From the NCBI RefSeq assembly GCF_000196615.1, contig NC_014306.1, forward strand, positions 3,968,001-4,032,000: a DNA stretch of 64,000 nt. Reading direction: 5' to 3'. A model generated the notes under the pieces. That model did no database searches, had not been told where the DNA came from, and saw only the letters and a program-made list of their open reading frames with translations. Positions 9,651-21,000 of the stretch are shown in pieces (within the stretch, counting starts at the first letter, position 1; each line of letters opens with the position of its first letter). Source of the DNA: Erwinia billingiae Eb661. Its GTDB lineage: Bacteria > Pseudomonadota > Gammaproteobacteria > Enterobacterales > Enterobacteriaceae. Position numbers and translations under genes: made by a program.

Positions 9651-11486
9651 TTATTCGGTAAGCCGTTCGACCAGCCCGCTGCGCCTCAAGGTGCGCATTT
9701 TCACCGCGCTGTTTAACACGTTTTGCTCCGCATACAGCGTTAATCGTAATTTCGCGCGGGTGATGGCGGTGTAAACCAGCTCGCGGGTCAGCACCGGCGT
9801 GAACTGATTAGGCAGCACCAGCACGGTGTGATCGAATTCGGATCCCTGCGATTTATGCACCGTCATCGCATAGGCAGTATCGTGCGGCGGCAGTCGGCTG
9901 GGCTGTACGGCTTTGATGCTGCCGTCAGGCAGTGGGAAGAACACCTTCAGCGCCTGTTCCTCATCCAGCATCGCAATACCAATGTCGCCGTTAAACAGCC
10001 CCAACGCACTGTCGTTGCGGGCAATCATCACCGGCCGGCCGGGATACCATTTATTCGCCGCGCCCGGTGAACGACGGATCAAGCCCGCTTTTTGCAGCGA
10101 GACCTCAATGCGTTCATTCAGCCCCATCACCCCAAACGGCCCTTCGCGCAGCGCGCAAAGCAGCTGGAAACGGCTAAACGCATCCAGCACATCGGCAGGC
10201 TGTGCACCGGCTGCAAGGCGGCTCAGATAGTCGCGGTATCCGGCAACACAGGCAGTAAGCAGATGCTGATACGCTTCGCTACTCCCCAACGTGAAGCGCT
10301 CAATATCGGCGTAATCAGCGGCAAAGACTGCATCGACCTGGCGCGTATCGCCCGCATTGACGGCCAGCGCCAGCTGACCAATTCCTGAAGAGGCATCGAA
10401 GCGGTAGCTCTTGCGCAGCAGGCAAATACTGTCACGCACCGGCGGCGCCTGCGGGTCTTCCCGGCCTTCGATAAGGCAGCCCGTTAAGGCACTCAGCTCT
10501 TCTGCACGTGCAAGACTGTATCCCGTTTCAGCGCAGCGGCAGATATCGCCCAATACCGCGCCCGCTTCAACCGAGGCCAGCTGATCGCGGTCACCGAGGA
10601 AGATCACCCGCGCCTGCGAAGGTAACGCGGCAATCAGGTTAGCCATCATCGGCAGATCGACCATCGACGCTTCATCCACCACCAGCAGATCGAGGTGCAA
10701 TGGGTTACCGGCGTGATAACGCATTCTCTGACTGCCGGGCACCGCACCGAGCAGGCGGTGCAGCGTGGTCGCCTCAGCCGGGAACCGCTGTTTCTCCTCG
10801 TTACTGACCTCCAGCCGCTGCAGAGCTTTGCCCAGCGATTCGGTCAATCGGGCCGCGGCTTTACCGGTTGGCGCGGCCAGACGGATACGTACCGTCTCTT
10901 GCGACAGCGAGAGCAAGGTGGCCAGCAGTTTGGCCACGGTGGTGGTTTTACCGGTGCCTGGTCCGCCGGAAATCACCGAGATCTGACGGGTGATCGCGAC
11001 CGCAGCCGCAATCTTTTGCCAGTCATCCGGCTGCTGACCAAACTGCCGATCCAGTGCTGCGCGCAGCTGCTGCGGGTCGAATGCGGTTGCAGCGGCTTCC
11101 CGCCCAATAAATCGCGCCACCTCTCCTTCAGACTGCCACATGCGGTGCAGGTAAAGACGCTGCTGATGCAAAACCAGCGGTGTGGCCGTGGAACCGTCAC
11201 CGACGGCCTCAGCGTTTTGCAACAGGTCCAGCCACGCTGGTTCACCCGCTGCCCGCCACAGCTGACGGGCAAGTTCAGGCTGTCGCCCGTCAAACAACGC
11301 CTGTTCGGTAAACTGGGCCAAAGGCAGGCAAACATGCCCTTCTCCGGCTTCCGCGCTGACGCAGGCCGCGGCCAGCATTAAAGCAGGATGATCTTCAGAC
11401 GCAATCATGCGGGCAAACTGTATATCCAGCGAGCGGAACAGCCGCAGTTCACCGGCCTGTTGCAACAGCGCGGCTATCCCTGACAT
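9651..11486 (-). CDS. recD: Exonuclease V alpha chain RecD
   Basis: This is the 5'-3' SF1 helicase subunit of RecBCD, 611 residues (608 in E. coli). The Walker A motif is GGPGTGKT at residues 174-181, with the DEAS Walker B-type motif in LLVVDEASMVDLP. The late helicase motif AMTVHKSQGSEFD and VYTAITRAK are near the C-terminus. Its start overlaps the recB stop by 13 bases, so it is translated from the recB message. It ends at the shared terminator with argA. Confidence 0.97.
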   Translation of the reverse strand: MSGIAALLQQAGELRLFRSLDIQFARMIASEDHPALMLAAACVSAEAGEGHVCLPLAQFTEQALFDGRQPELARQLWRAAGEPAWLDLLQNAEAVGDGSTATPLVLHQQRLYLHRMWQSEGEVARFIGREAAATAFDPQQLRAALDRQFGQQPDDWQKIAAAVAITRQISVISGGPGTGKTTTVAKLLATLLSLSQETVRIRLAAPTGKAAARLTESLGKALQRLEVSNEEKQRFPAEATTLHRLLGAVPGSQRMRYHAGNPLHLDLLVVDEASMVDLPMMANLIAALPSQARVIFLGDRDQLASVEAGAVLGDICRCAETGYSLARAEELSALTGCLIEGREDPQAPPVRDSICLLRKSYRFDASSGIGQLALAVNAGDTRQVDAVFAADYADIERFTLGSSEAYQHLLTACVAGYRDYLSRLAAGAQPADVLDAFSRFQLLCALREGPFGVMGLNERIEVSLQKAGLIRRSPGAANKWYPGRPVMIARNDSALGLFNGDIGIAMLDEEQALKVFFPLPDGSIKAVQPSRLPPHDTAYAMTVHKSQGSEFDHTVLVLPNQFTPVLTRELVYTAITRAKLRLTLYAEQNVLNSAVKMRTLRRSGLVERLTE

Positions 11487-14400
11487 ACGTCCTCCTGCGC
11501 GGTACCGGCAAACAGCGCGTCCAGCGCGGTGATAAACCCAACATCCGGCCGCGTTCGGTAAATACCGTTCTCGCTGGCGGTGCCGTCCACGCCGCGTAAA
11601 AACAAATAGAACACGCCACCAAAATGCTGCTGATAGTCATAATCCGCCAGACGATGGCGCAGATAGCGGTGCAGCGCCAGGCTGTAAAGTTGATACTGCA
11701 AATCATAGCGGTGCGATTGCATTGCCAGCGCCATCGCCTCTGGCGTGTAGTCTTCTGCTGAAGCCCCGAGCCAGTTGGATTTGTAATCGAGCAGGTAATA
11801 TTTCCCCTGCCAGCAAAAGACCAGGTCGATAAAGCCTTTCAGCATCCCCTGAACCTGCTGGAAGTTTAGTGGAGGACATTCGGCAGAAAGCGGATCGTGG
11901 TGGCGAATAAGCTTATCCAGTCCGGAAGCGGTCAGCATTTGCTGAATCGGCAGATAGAACTGCAGCTCGACCTGGCGCTTATCGGCAGGAAGCTGGCTGA
12001 GGCTGACGCCGGAATCATCCAGCGGCGTTTGGAGAATCCGCTCCAGCCAGGCCTTCATCACCGGCAGCCAGGCAAGGTCATGTCCTTGTGCCAGCAGCTG
12101 CTCGCTGAGCCACTCATCCTCAACGGGTTGCGTGAAGTCCAGGTTTTCAAAAAGCCCGTGCAGGAAGGTCCCCGGCGCGGCGCCACGCGGAAAACTGTGC
12201 GGCGTCAGCTGGCTCATCAGCGGGTTCTGACCTTCGCCTGCGGCATCGACGTCCAGTTTAGGTAGCAGGTCGAAGGTGACCGACTGTCCGTGTTGCTGAA
12301 GGCCGGAGTAGCTGGTAACTCGCCACTCATCGCGCAGCGTTCGGCCGATCTGCTGGCTGCTTAATACCTGCTCTTCATCCTGCACCGGCTGCCACGGCGT
12401 GGCATCTGGCGCTGCGGCGGCAATCACCTCAATAGAATCATTTTCCAGTGACTGGAGATGGCTGAGCAGCTGGCTGGCATCGGCAGCTTCGCCATGCTGA
12501 ACCAGATAGCCCAACGCGCTGCGATGCAGGTCACTGTTGCCCTCTTTCTTGCGGTTGCCTTTAACCAGAGGCGCAATGCCTACGCTGCAATGCCAGACCG
12601 AACGGGTCAGCGCCACATACAGCAGCCGCAGATCTTCGGCCAGCCGTTCCTGCTCGGCCAGCTCAACACTCTCTTCATCGTCACGCAAATCCAGCAAGGC
12701 CTGATAGCTCTCACGGTCGTGATAAATGCCCTGTCCCGCTTCGCGATAGTTGGCGACAAATGGCAGCCAGACCAGCGGATACTGCAATCCTTTGGATTTA
12801 TGGATGGTGACGATCTGCACCAGATGACGATCGCTCTCCAGCCGCAGCTGCTGGCTGGATGACTGCCCGTTGGGCTGAGCCACTTCCTGCGCCAGCCAGC
12901 GAACCAGCGCATGTTCACTGTCCAGCTGGGCCGAAGCTTCCTGCAGCAGTTCACCGAGATGCAGCAGGTCGGTCAGCCGCCGTTCCCCGCTCTCTGAAGC
13001 CAGTAAATCTTCGGCAATATTGCGGTTAATCATCAGCTCACGCAGCATCGGCAGCACGCCGCGTTTTAGCCAGCGTTGACGGTAGCCGTCGAACTCATCC
13101 ACCAGCGCATCCCAGGCACGCTCATTCTGGTTTAGCGCATCCAGCGTGACCGCATCCAGACCAAAAATGCTGGTGGCCAGCGCGCTGCGCAGCACGCGTT
13201 CCTGCTCCGGGGCCAGAACCGCCTGCAGCAGCCAGAGCATTTCACGCGCTTCCGGTGTGGTGAAAACGCTGTCGCGGTTTGAAAGATACACTGAGGGAAT
13301 ATTCAGGCCATTCAGGGCTTCACGCATCACCGAGGCTTCACCGCGGCTGCGAACCAGAATGGTGATATCAGAGGCCTGAACCGGGCGATGTTTTTCGCCT
13401 TTGCCAATCAGCGCAGTACCTTGCTGACCCGCGGTCAGCCAGTGGCAAATTTCCGCCGCGCACTGACGAGCCATAAACTGTTGGTAATCACTTACTCCGA
13501 CGCCGTCGCCAGGCTGCAGCCAGAAGCGCAATGCCGGTTGCTCAGTGCCATCAAGAGTAAAACTCAGGGCGGCATTCGGTCCGGCAGGTTGCACCGCAAT
13601 AAACGGGATATCGCTGAATAAAAATGGATGTTGTTGCTGAGAAAACAGACGGTTAACGCTGTTAACCATGCCCGGAGAAGAGCGCCAGTTGGTCTCCAGC
13701 GTATAGTGGGCACTAACTTCATTACGCGCTTTCATATAGGTGAAGATGTCTGCACCCCGGAAAGCGTAGATCGCCTGCTTCGGGTCACCTATCAGCAACA
13801 GCGCATTCTCGGGCTGCTTGCCATACAGGGTACGGAAGATGCGGTACTGCTGCGGATCGGTATCCTGGAATTCATCTATCAGCGCCACCGGATAGCGTCC
13901 ACGGATAGCCTCAGCTAATGCGCCTCCGGCCGGTTGCTGAAGCGCACTGTCCAGCCTGCCCAGCAGATCGTCAAAGCCCAGTAACGCGTTGAGCTGCTTC
14001 TCTTTTTGCGTGGCAAAACGGATTTCACTTAAGGCGCGTGCGATCACCAGCTCGCGCAGAGAGAGAGGCTCCGCCAGGAAGCGGTCTATCTCGTCAAACA
14101 GCGGATGCTGAGGTGCTTCACCCTTTTTGGTTTTCTCCAGCAAAACCCGCTGACTAAAACGCTCGAGATCTTTGGGGAAGCTGTAATCCTGCGTCTCTTC
14201 CGTCGCCCACTGATTAAGCTTCTCCAGCCAATTAGGTAAGTGCTTACTACTGTAACTGCGCTTATCCACGCCAGAGTTAGCAATCACATCATGCAGGTTT
14301 CCCGCGGCCAGCCAGGCGGCCTTCAGCCGGTCAATCTCGGCAATGATTTTTTCATGCCGCTCGGTAAAGGTTTCCTGCAGATTGGGCGGGTGTTTGAGTG

Positions 14401-15019
14401 ACGGTGCTTCACCGTTCAACCAGGGCGATAGCGTGCTGAGCAACTGCTCCGGCCCCTGCCACATCTGGGTCATCACCCGGGCAATCGGCAATGGCAACGG
14501 ATAACAGTAGCGACGCCAGAAATCAGCCGTGGCCTGTCGGCGTAACGGATACTCATCTTCAATCAGCTGTTGTTCAAACAGCATGCCGGATTCAAAGGCG
14601 TTGAGGTTGAGCATGCGCTGACAAAAGCCGTGAATGGTGAAGATCCCGGCGTCATCCATCTGACGCTCGGCGGCCAGTAACTGGGCAGCGGCCTGCTGTA
14701 AATCGGGAATTTGCTCAAGGAGGTGGGCCAACATCACATCTGAAGACTGCCCCCGCACGCAGGCGATGCGCAGCTTATGGATGTTTTCCCGGATGCGGCC
14801 ACGCAGTTCAGCGGTGGCCGCCTCGGTGAAGGTCACCACCAGAATTTCCTCTACCGGCAGAGGGCGGCTGTAAGCCGCTTCGCCGCCCAGCCCTAACAGT
14901 AAACGGAGGTAGAGCAATCCGATAGTAAAGGTCTTGCCGGTGCCTGCCGAGGCCTCGATAAGCCTTTCTCCCTGCAATGGCAGCGTTAAGGGATCAAGGC
15001 GCTGGGCAAGTTGAGTCAT
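11474..15019 (-). CDS. recB: Exonuclease V beta chain RecB
   Basis: This is the 3'-5' helicase and nuclease subunit of RecBCD, 1181 residues. The UvrD-like Walker A motif ASAGTGKT is at residues 23-30. DEFQDTDPQQYRIF is the DExx motif, and KSKGLQYPLVWLP a late helicase motif. The C-terminal nuclease domain contains LLDYKSNWLG with the metal-binding Asp and Lys. It loads RecA after Chi in E. coli. The ATG overlaps the ptrA stop (ATGA), and its end overlaps recD. The ptrA-recB-recD order is that of E. coli. Confidence 0.97.
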   Translation of the reverse strand: MTQLAQRLDPLTLPLQGERLIEASAGTGKTFTIGLLYLRLLLGLGGEAAYSRPLPVEEILVVTFTEAATAELRGRIRENIHKLRIACVRGQSSDVMLAHLLEQIPDLQQAAAQLLAAERQMDDAGIFTIHGFCQRMLNLNAFESGMLFEQQLIEDEYPLRRQATADFWRRYCYPLPLPIARVMTQMWQGPEQLLSTLSPWLNGEAPSLKHPPNLQETFTERHEKIIAEIDRLKAAWLAAGNLHDVIANSGVDKRSYSSKHLPNWLEKLNQWATEETQDYSFPKDLERFSQRVLLEKTKKGEAPQHPLFDEIDRFLAEPLSLRELVIARALSEIRFATQKEKQLNALLGFDDLLGRLDSALQQPAGGALAEAIRGRYPVALIDEFQDTDPQQYRIFRTLYGKQPENALLLIGDPKQAIYAFRGADIFTYMKARNEVSAHYTLETNWRSSPGMVNSVNRLFSQQQHPFLFSDIPFIAVQPAGPNAALSFTLDGTEQPALRFWLQPGDGVGVSDYQQFMARQCAAEICHWLTAGQQGTALIGKGEKHRPVQASDITILVRSRGEASVMREALNGLNIPSVYLSNRDSVFTTPEAREMLWLLQAVLAPEQERVLRSALATSIFGLDAVTLDALNQNERAWDALVDEFDGYRQRWLKRGVLPMLRELMINRNIAEDLLASESGERRLTDLLHLGELLQEASAQLDSEHALVRWLAQEVAQPNGQSSSQQLRLESDRHLVQIVTIHKSKGLQYPLVWLPFVANYREAGQGIYHDRESYQALLDLRDDEESVELAEQERLAEDLRLLYVALTRSVWHCSVGIAPLVKGNRKKEGNSDLHRSALGYLVQHGEAADASQLLSHLQSLENDSIEVIAAAAPDATPWQPVQDEEQVLSSQQIGRTLRDEWRVTSYSGLQQHGQSVTFDLLPKLDVDAAGEGQNPLMSQLTPHSFPRGAAPGTFLHGLFENLDFTQPVEDEWLSEQLLAQGHDLAWLPVMKAWLERILQTPLDDSGVSLSQLPADKRQVELQFYLPIQQMLTASGLDKLIRHHDPLSAECPPLNFQQVQGMLKGFIDLVFCWQGKYYLLDYKSNWLGASAEDYTPEAMALAMQSHRYDLQYQLYSLALHRYLRHRLADYDYQQHFGGVFYLFLRGVDGTASENGIYRTRPDVGFITALDALFAGTAQEDVCQG

Positions 15020-17901
15020 GGTTTATCGCTTTTCACCGGGAAAGATTGCTGCAGTTTGGACACTTCTTTCCAGTTGGTAAAGCCTTCTGGTTTGGCATAA
15101 TCCGCCTTATCGTGCTGACTGCCTGAAATTTGTGATAACAGCGTCAGGCCCTGCGGTTCAATCACCGCCTTGTGGAAGAAGGTGGCCATTTTTTCCGGCG
15201 TCAGCGCCTGGATCTGCGCAATCACCTTCTCGCGCGTATCAAACTGGTAGTTTTCACGGTTGAAGTCTTTGCTGAAGCGTCCGGCTTCTTCATCCAGGGT
15301 TTGCGGTCGTTGCTTCAACTCGTTAATCATCGACGCCTGATACTGCGCAAAATCGTCTTTGCTCATCTCACGCAGGCGTTTCTCCGCGGTTGGATAGAAC
15401 GCCTGGAAACGGGTCAGCAGGTAGGCTGGCTGCTTCACGTTACTCTGCAGCAGGAAGCCAATGCCCCACTGACGGCCAACCGGCATCTGGAAGGAGAATA
15501 CCGCATAGCCCAGCTGTTCTTCGGTACGCAGCTGGTTGTAGAACCACGGCTGGATGATCTGGCTTAACAGCGCGCTACTGGCAACGCTCTCATATTCCGG
15601 ATAGCCCAGCGGGACATACAGCGCGGCCAGCGCAGAATCCGTACTGCTGCCTTCATCCTGCAAGTTGGCGGAGGTTTTCTTGTCGATGTACAGATACTGA
15701 CTGTGCCACCAACTTTCTCCTGAGCAGTTCAGCTGGCTCTTCACGTCCGTGGCCAGGGTCTTAGTGGCGTCTTCGGTCATGTTACCCACTACCATCAGCT
15801 CCGGCGTCGCCTTCTCCAGCAGCATATTGCGATAGGCTTTTACCTCATCCAGCGTGATGCCCGCCACCAGCGCACGGCGTTCGCTGCGTTGGGTGTAAGG
15901 CAGTTGCGAAACCATCTGGGCAGGCTGAATGGCCAGCTCAAAGGCTTTGCCCTTCGCTGCGGAGGCCAGCCGTTCCAGATACCAGGACTTAGCCTGATCC
16001 AACATCTGCTGATCGGGCTGGTAGGTGGCGTAGCTTTTCAGCAGCTCTTTCATCAGTTCTGGCAGATGCTGGGTAAAACCGCTGGCGCTAAAGGTCACAC
16101 CATCGTCTTCACCGGTGGAGAAACTGATCCCCGCCACCGAGGCCTGAGAATTCAGCTCGTCCAGCGCCAGCCCGGCCATATAATCATTCAGCCCATACAT
16201 CACCTGATTTTTAGCCGTGCTCATCGCCTCTTTATTACGCAGCGAAAGGGTAATACTGGCCTTGGGGTCATCGGCGTAATACTGGCTAGGCATATAAAAC
16301 ACCCGCAGACCTGGCTGATTCACCACTTCGGCCGGATGATCGTATTTATGATCCGGCTTAATCAGGCTGAAATCGTTGGGGATATACGGGTTAAGCACCG
16401 GCAACGACAGGTCGATTTTTTCACTGGCCGCCTGCCACTGCGCGAAATGCTCAGGGGTGATGGTATCGACCTGATAAGGCGCGTTAACGAAATACGCCAC
16501 TTTGTTGTGAGGTTCGTCCGGGCTGATGTACCAGATGCGGGCATTCTGTGGCGTCATGCCGTCAAGACGGGCCTTGATCGCCTGCGGATCGTACTGGTCG
16601 GCGATATAGGGGGCGTCCAGGGTATCGGCAACCGGAACCCGCAGCATGGTGTCAGCCAGCCATTCGATATAATCCATATCACGGGTAATGGATGGGTAAC
16701 GGAAATCGAGATTCAATACGTTGGCGACTTCATCGAAATAGCGCTTATCGATGCCGCCAGTGCGCAGCGTATTCAGATAGCTGAACACCGCCGCAACCAC
16801 CCGATCGCGGTCAGCCTGGCCCTTATCGGTCAGCGAAACGGAAATAGAGAACACGCCGCCGTTGCGGTCAACCACCGGGTCGGCGCCGGCATCAATGGAA
16901 TCCGCCAGCCCCTGATTTTGCAGCCAGTCAGAAAGGGTGTTCTTACTGCGGTTGCCAATCAGATAGGCAATCAGCGTGTCGGTCTTACTGCGGAATTTGT
17001 CGCTGTTATTTTCAATACGGAATTCAATTTTCAGCTGCTTGCGCGGTTGAGCAGGAACGTAATGAATGATGATGCCTTTCTGCTTGTCGGTGACCACCGG
17101 CACGGTGATAGCCGGCACCGTCGCATTACGGTTTGCCACCCGGCCAAAGGTTTTGGCCGCAATGGTCTGCAGCTCATCCATCGGCTTATTACTGTAAATC
17201 ACCGCCTTCATCAAATTGGCAGAGTAATAACGCTGATAGAAGGCGGTTAACGCATCGTGCAATTTGCTGTCCGGCTTGTCCTTCAACGTGTCCAGATTTC
17301 CGCCGGAGAACAGCGAGCTTGGGTGATCGGGATTCAGCGTTTCGGCACCCACTTGCGCCATACGCAGGCCGTCGCGTGAGCGAGCCATGGTCAGTTCCGC
17401 ATTGACCGCATGACGCTCACGATCGGCATTGACCGGATCCAACAGCGGTTCGGCAATGGCATCCGCCAGGCGATCGACCGCCGGTTCCAGCGCGTCGTTT
17501 TCCACTTCAAGATAGAACGCGGTGCGATAAGACGCGGTGCTGGCATTGTGGCTGCCGCCATGCTTTTTAAGGAATTCGGCCAGGTTGTCAGGTTGAGGAT
17601 AGCGTTTTGAGCCCATCAACAGCATATGCTCAAGGTAATGAGCCAGCCCTTGTTGATTGCGCGGGTTTTCTAAGGAGCCTACGGGGATGGTCAGCGCGGA
17701 AAGCGATTTTGTCGCCTGCGGGTCGGAAACCAGCAGCACCGTCATGCCATTATCCAGCTTGATGGCCTGATACTGACGAGGGTCTTTTTCACTCTTGCGG
17801 ATCGTTTCAGGGATCGGCTGCCAACCAGGTTGTGCCTGTACCAAAGGGCTCAACGTAAACAGCAGGAAAAGCGTGGAAAACCAGACTGCATAACGACGCA
17901 T
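15016..17901 (-). CDS. ptrA: Protease III (pitrilysin)
   Basis: This is a periplasmic M16 zinc protease of 961 residues. A Sec signal peptide covers residues 1-23 (cleavage after VQA). The inverted zinc motif HYLEH is at 88-92. Four M16 lobes follow, including the inactive C-terminal half. It cleaves peptides such as insulin B chain and small proteins in vitro. It sits between recC and recB in one transcription direction, as in E. coli, although it has no known role in recombination. Confidence 0.96.
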   Translation of the reverse strand: MRRYAVWFSTLFLLFTLSPLVQAQPGWQPIPETIRKSEKDPRQYQAIKLDNGMTVLLVSDPQATKSLSALTIPVGSLENPRNQQGLAHYLEHMLLMGSKRYPQPDNLAEFLKKHGGSHNASTASYRTAFYLEVENDALEPAVDRLADAIAEPLLDPVNADRERHAVNAELTMARSRDGLRMAQVGAETLNPDHPSSLFSGGNLDTLKDKPDSKLHDALTAFYQRYYSANLMKAVIYSNKPMDELQTIAAKTFGRVANRNATVPAITVPVVTDKQKGIIIHYVPAQPRKQLKIEFRIENNSDKFRSKTDTLIAYLIGNRSKNTLSDWLQNQGLADSIDAGADPVVDRNGGVFSISVSLTDKGQADRDRVVAAVFSYLNTLRTGGIDKRYFDEVANVLNLDFRYPSITRDMDYIEWLADTMLRVPVADTLDAPYIADQYDPQAIKARLDGMTPQNARIWYISPDEPHNKVAYFVNAPYQVDTITPEHFAQWQAASEKIDLSLPVLNPYIPNDFSLIKPDHKYDHPAEVVNQPGLRVFYMPSQYYADDPKASITLSLRNKEAMSTAKNQVMYGLNDYMAGLALDELNSQASVAGISFSTGEDDGVTFSASGFTQHLPELMKELLKSYATYQPDQQMLDQAKSWYLERLASAAKGKAFELAIQPAQMVSQLPYTQRSERRALVAGITLDEVKAYRNMLLEKATPELMVVGNMTEDATKTLATDVKSQLNCSGESWWHSQYLYIDKKTSANLQDEGSSTDSALAALYVPLGYPEYESVASSALLSQIIQPWFYNQLRTEEQLGYAVFSFQMPVGRQWGIGFLLQSNVKQPAYLLTRFQAFYPTAEKRLREMSKDDFAQYQASMINELKQRPQTLDEEAGRFSKDFNRENYQFDTREKVIAQIQALTPEKMATFFHKAVIEPQGLTLLSQISGSQHDKADYAKPEGFTNWKEVSKLQQSFPVKSDKP

Positions 17902-18060
17902 TCAAACTCCTCGACGATCTAATCTTCTGGCTTACCGCTCCGGTGCGGGCAGAGCGGTAGCAGACATTTAACCTGGATATTTTCTTTGACGGCTGTGGAC
18001 GAAAAAGAAACAAGAAAGTAAAAAACGACAAATGGTTATAAAGTAACACTACAGGATGTC

Positions 18061-21000
18061 TTACTGCATGTCATTCATCTGCAGCAGCGGCAGCAGCCAA
18101 ATTTCCGCGTTGTGCGAGATCTGCTGCACTATTTCATCATCCAGCGTACGGAACAGACGGGCCAGATAGCGATCGCTGCCCTCACCTTCAATCTGCATAT
18201 TCCCCTGCCAGGCCTGCAACAGCTTGATACGGGCTTTGGCCTGCGTGCCATCATCCGTCAGCAGCTGTCCGGCCTTTTCGTCATAACAGGCTTCCAGCCA
18301 GGCACCGCCGGTTCGCGGTAATAACAGTAGCGGTGAGCACATCCCCTGCTGGTAGCCTTCGACATAACGACCCAGCCATTCTCTGGCCTGTTCAGCAGGC
18401 AGTGCGGGAAAGCGCCACTGACTCTCTTTACGGCCAACCATCCGGCTTTCGCCCTGGCCGCCAAGCGTGCAGTAAACCAGGTGTTCCAGCCACAGCGATA
18501 GCCCGTCGGTAAAGTTAAGGTGGCCCGGCCGCCAGCGCAGTAAGCCATCATCCTGAACCTGAGGCAGCCAGCCGTTCAGCTGTATCCCGCCGATCGGCAA
18601 GGCTATTTCCCAACTGACCGCCCCGGCGCGCTGTTCGCGCACGCGATTTGCCAGCTCGGCCATCTCTTCCTGTTGCTCCAGCCAGAACAGCTCACCATAG
18701 GCGCCGTAAGGGAGATTCCCTGAGGCACGCTGCCGGGCGTAAAGCGGCTCGCTCGGCTGTTCATCAATCAGGGTATTAAGCAGTTGGGTGTTAACCTGAT
18801 AACGACTGAGATTATCGAGGGTGAACGGCTCCGCATCGGGTAAACCGGCCTCTTCGGCGATAAAACTTACCCCCAGCCGCTGGCTGAAAAAGGCCCGCAC
18901 CGGATGCCGCCAGAAACGCACCAGCTGCTCGAAATTAAGTTCCGCGATCTCCAGCACTGGCAGCGGCTGCATAAAGGCGGGATGCGGCACGCCGCTGGCA
19001 TTGGCGGCAGGCAACCATTCGGCGGCAAAGCTTTTGAATTCGGCCTGCGGCGAGAAATTTTCCGCGGCAAAAGGCATCCGGCTGTGCAGATGGTGCAGAT
19101 GTCGTATCACCGCCTCGGCGCTTTTGTCGACGTCGAGCGACTGGTCCTCCGGCAGGCAGAAGCTCTGGCTGATGTACTCGACCAGTTCGCTAACCAACAC
19201 CGACGGGAAGCGCTCTGAGTTGTCCTGAATGGTGCGCCCGATATAGCTGATATACAGCTGCTGCTGCGCCGAGTTAATCGCTTCCAGGAACAGATAACGG
19301 TCGTCATCGCGACGGCTACGGTCGCCCTTTTTCGGCTGCTGGCTCATCAGGTCAAAGCCCAATGGCGGCAGCGTGCGCGGATAAACCCCGTCGTTCATTC
19401 CCAGCAGGCAAACCACCTTAAACGGGATGGAGCGCATTGGCATCAGCGTACAGAAGTTGATGGGACCGGCGAGGAAGCGCTGGCTGATCCTTTCCTGATC
19501 GAGGCGGGAAGCCAGTTCATCCCGCAGCAGGGAGAGCGGAACAGCCTGTTGATACTGTGCCTGGATGCCGTAATTAATCGCCTGCTGCCACTGCTCTTCA
19601 ATCAGCGCCAGCGCCGCTTCGGTATCGGCATCGCCGGCAAAGAAATCCTGCAGCAGCGTCCGGCACAGCGGCAGCCACTCTTCCAGTGGTTGCGTGGTAT
19701 TCAGCAGGGTTCGCCAGTGGCGCAAACGCGTTAGCAGCTCGGCCAGGTTGCCGGCCAGTTCTGCAATCAAGCCGCTGGACTCATCATAAGGCAGCACGCC
19801 CTGCCAGTGACCGCTTTCGCTGTTCATCGCATAGCCCAGCAACATTCTGGTCAGGCCAAATTGCCAGGTATGCTGCCCGGTCGGCGGCAGTTCCAGATCG
19901 CGGACGGTATCGTCATCCAGCCCCCAGCGGATCCCGGACTCTTCCACCCAGCGGCGCAGGCGCTTCAGTCCTTCTTCATCAATGGCAAAGCGGTTTGCCA
20001 GTGCCGGAACGTCCAGCAGCGCCAGCACCTCTTCTGAGGTGAAACGGCTGTCGGGCAAACTCAACAGCGAGATAAAGGCCTGCAAGGCGGGATGAGCCTG
20101 ACTGGCGCGGCGGTCAGAAATGGCAAACGGCAGATAACGCCCGGCGGGCGCATTACCAAATACCGCCTGAATAAACGGGGTATAAGCATCAATGTCGGCC
20201 ACCATCACAATCACTTCACGCGGAGACAGCGAAGGATCGTCAGCCATCATTTGCAACAGGCGATCCTGCAGCACCTCCACTTCCCGCTGCGGGCTATGGC
20301 AAAGGTGAAGGCTGATCGATCGATCAGCAGGATCCAGCCGCCGTTTCGCCGTGCTGGTTTCCCACTCATTTTGTTGCAGGCCAATCACCGCGTTGTCTTC
20401 CAGCTCTAACAGGTCGCGCTGTACCGTTTGCAGCAAGGTAGTGGGCTCAATATCGACAAAGGCGTCTATTTCCTGGCACTCCATCTGGGCCAGCAGAAAG
20501 AGGTTATCCCTGCCCAACTTGCCCCAGGAGGCCAGCAATGGATTGCTGAGCTGCTGTTCTCCCGCGTCATTAAACAGCGCGGAGGCATCGGCCTGGCGGA
20601 ACAGCGGGCTTTCACTCTGCCGCTGAAAATGCTGACGGTGGCGGCTCTGTAGTTTGGCGAGGAAAGCATAATCCTGAATGTCGCCCCAATAATGGCGGCA
20701 GGGATTGGTAAACAGCAGATGGATATCAATGTGCCTGCCCAGCGCTTGCAGCGCCTGCAGATAGACCGGTGGCAGGGCAGAAATACCGCAGATAAACACC
20801 CTGTCAGGCAGATTGGGCGGCCGCTCATTGCTGCTCTCAAGCTTACGGATAAAGCGTGCATAGAGATTGGCGCGGTGCCATTCGGGTTGGCCCAGTTCGG
20901 CGGTGTATTCCACCAGCGCGGCCCATAACGGTGCCTGCCACTGCTGCGCCTCGCCCAGCCCGTCAATGATCTGGCCTTTCTCCCAGCTGTTGAGCCATTC

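Noticed and set aside
15889..17250. Plus-strand ORF of 453 codons
   Set aside because: It lies wholly antisense within ptrA, which has full family similarity; the open frame reflects GC-rich third positions.
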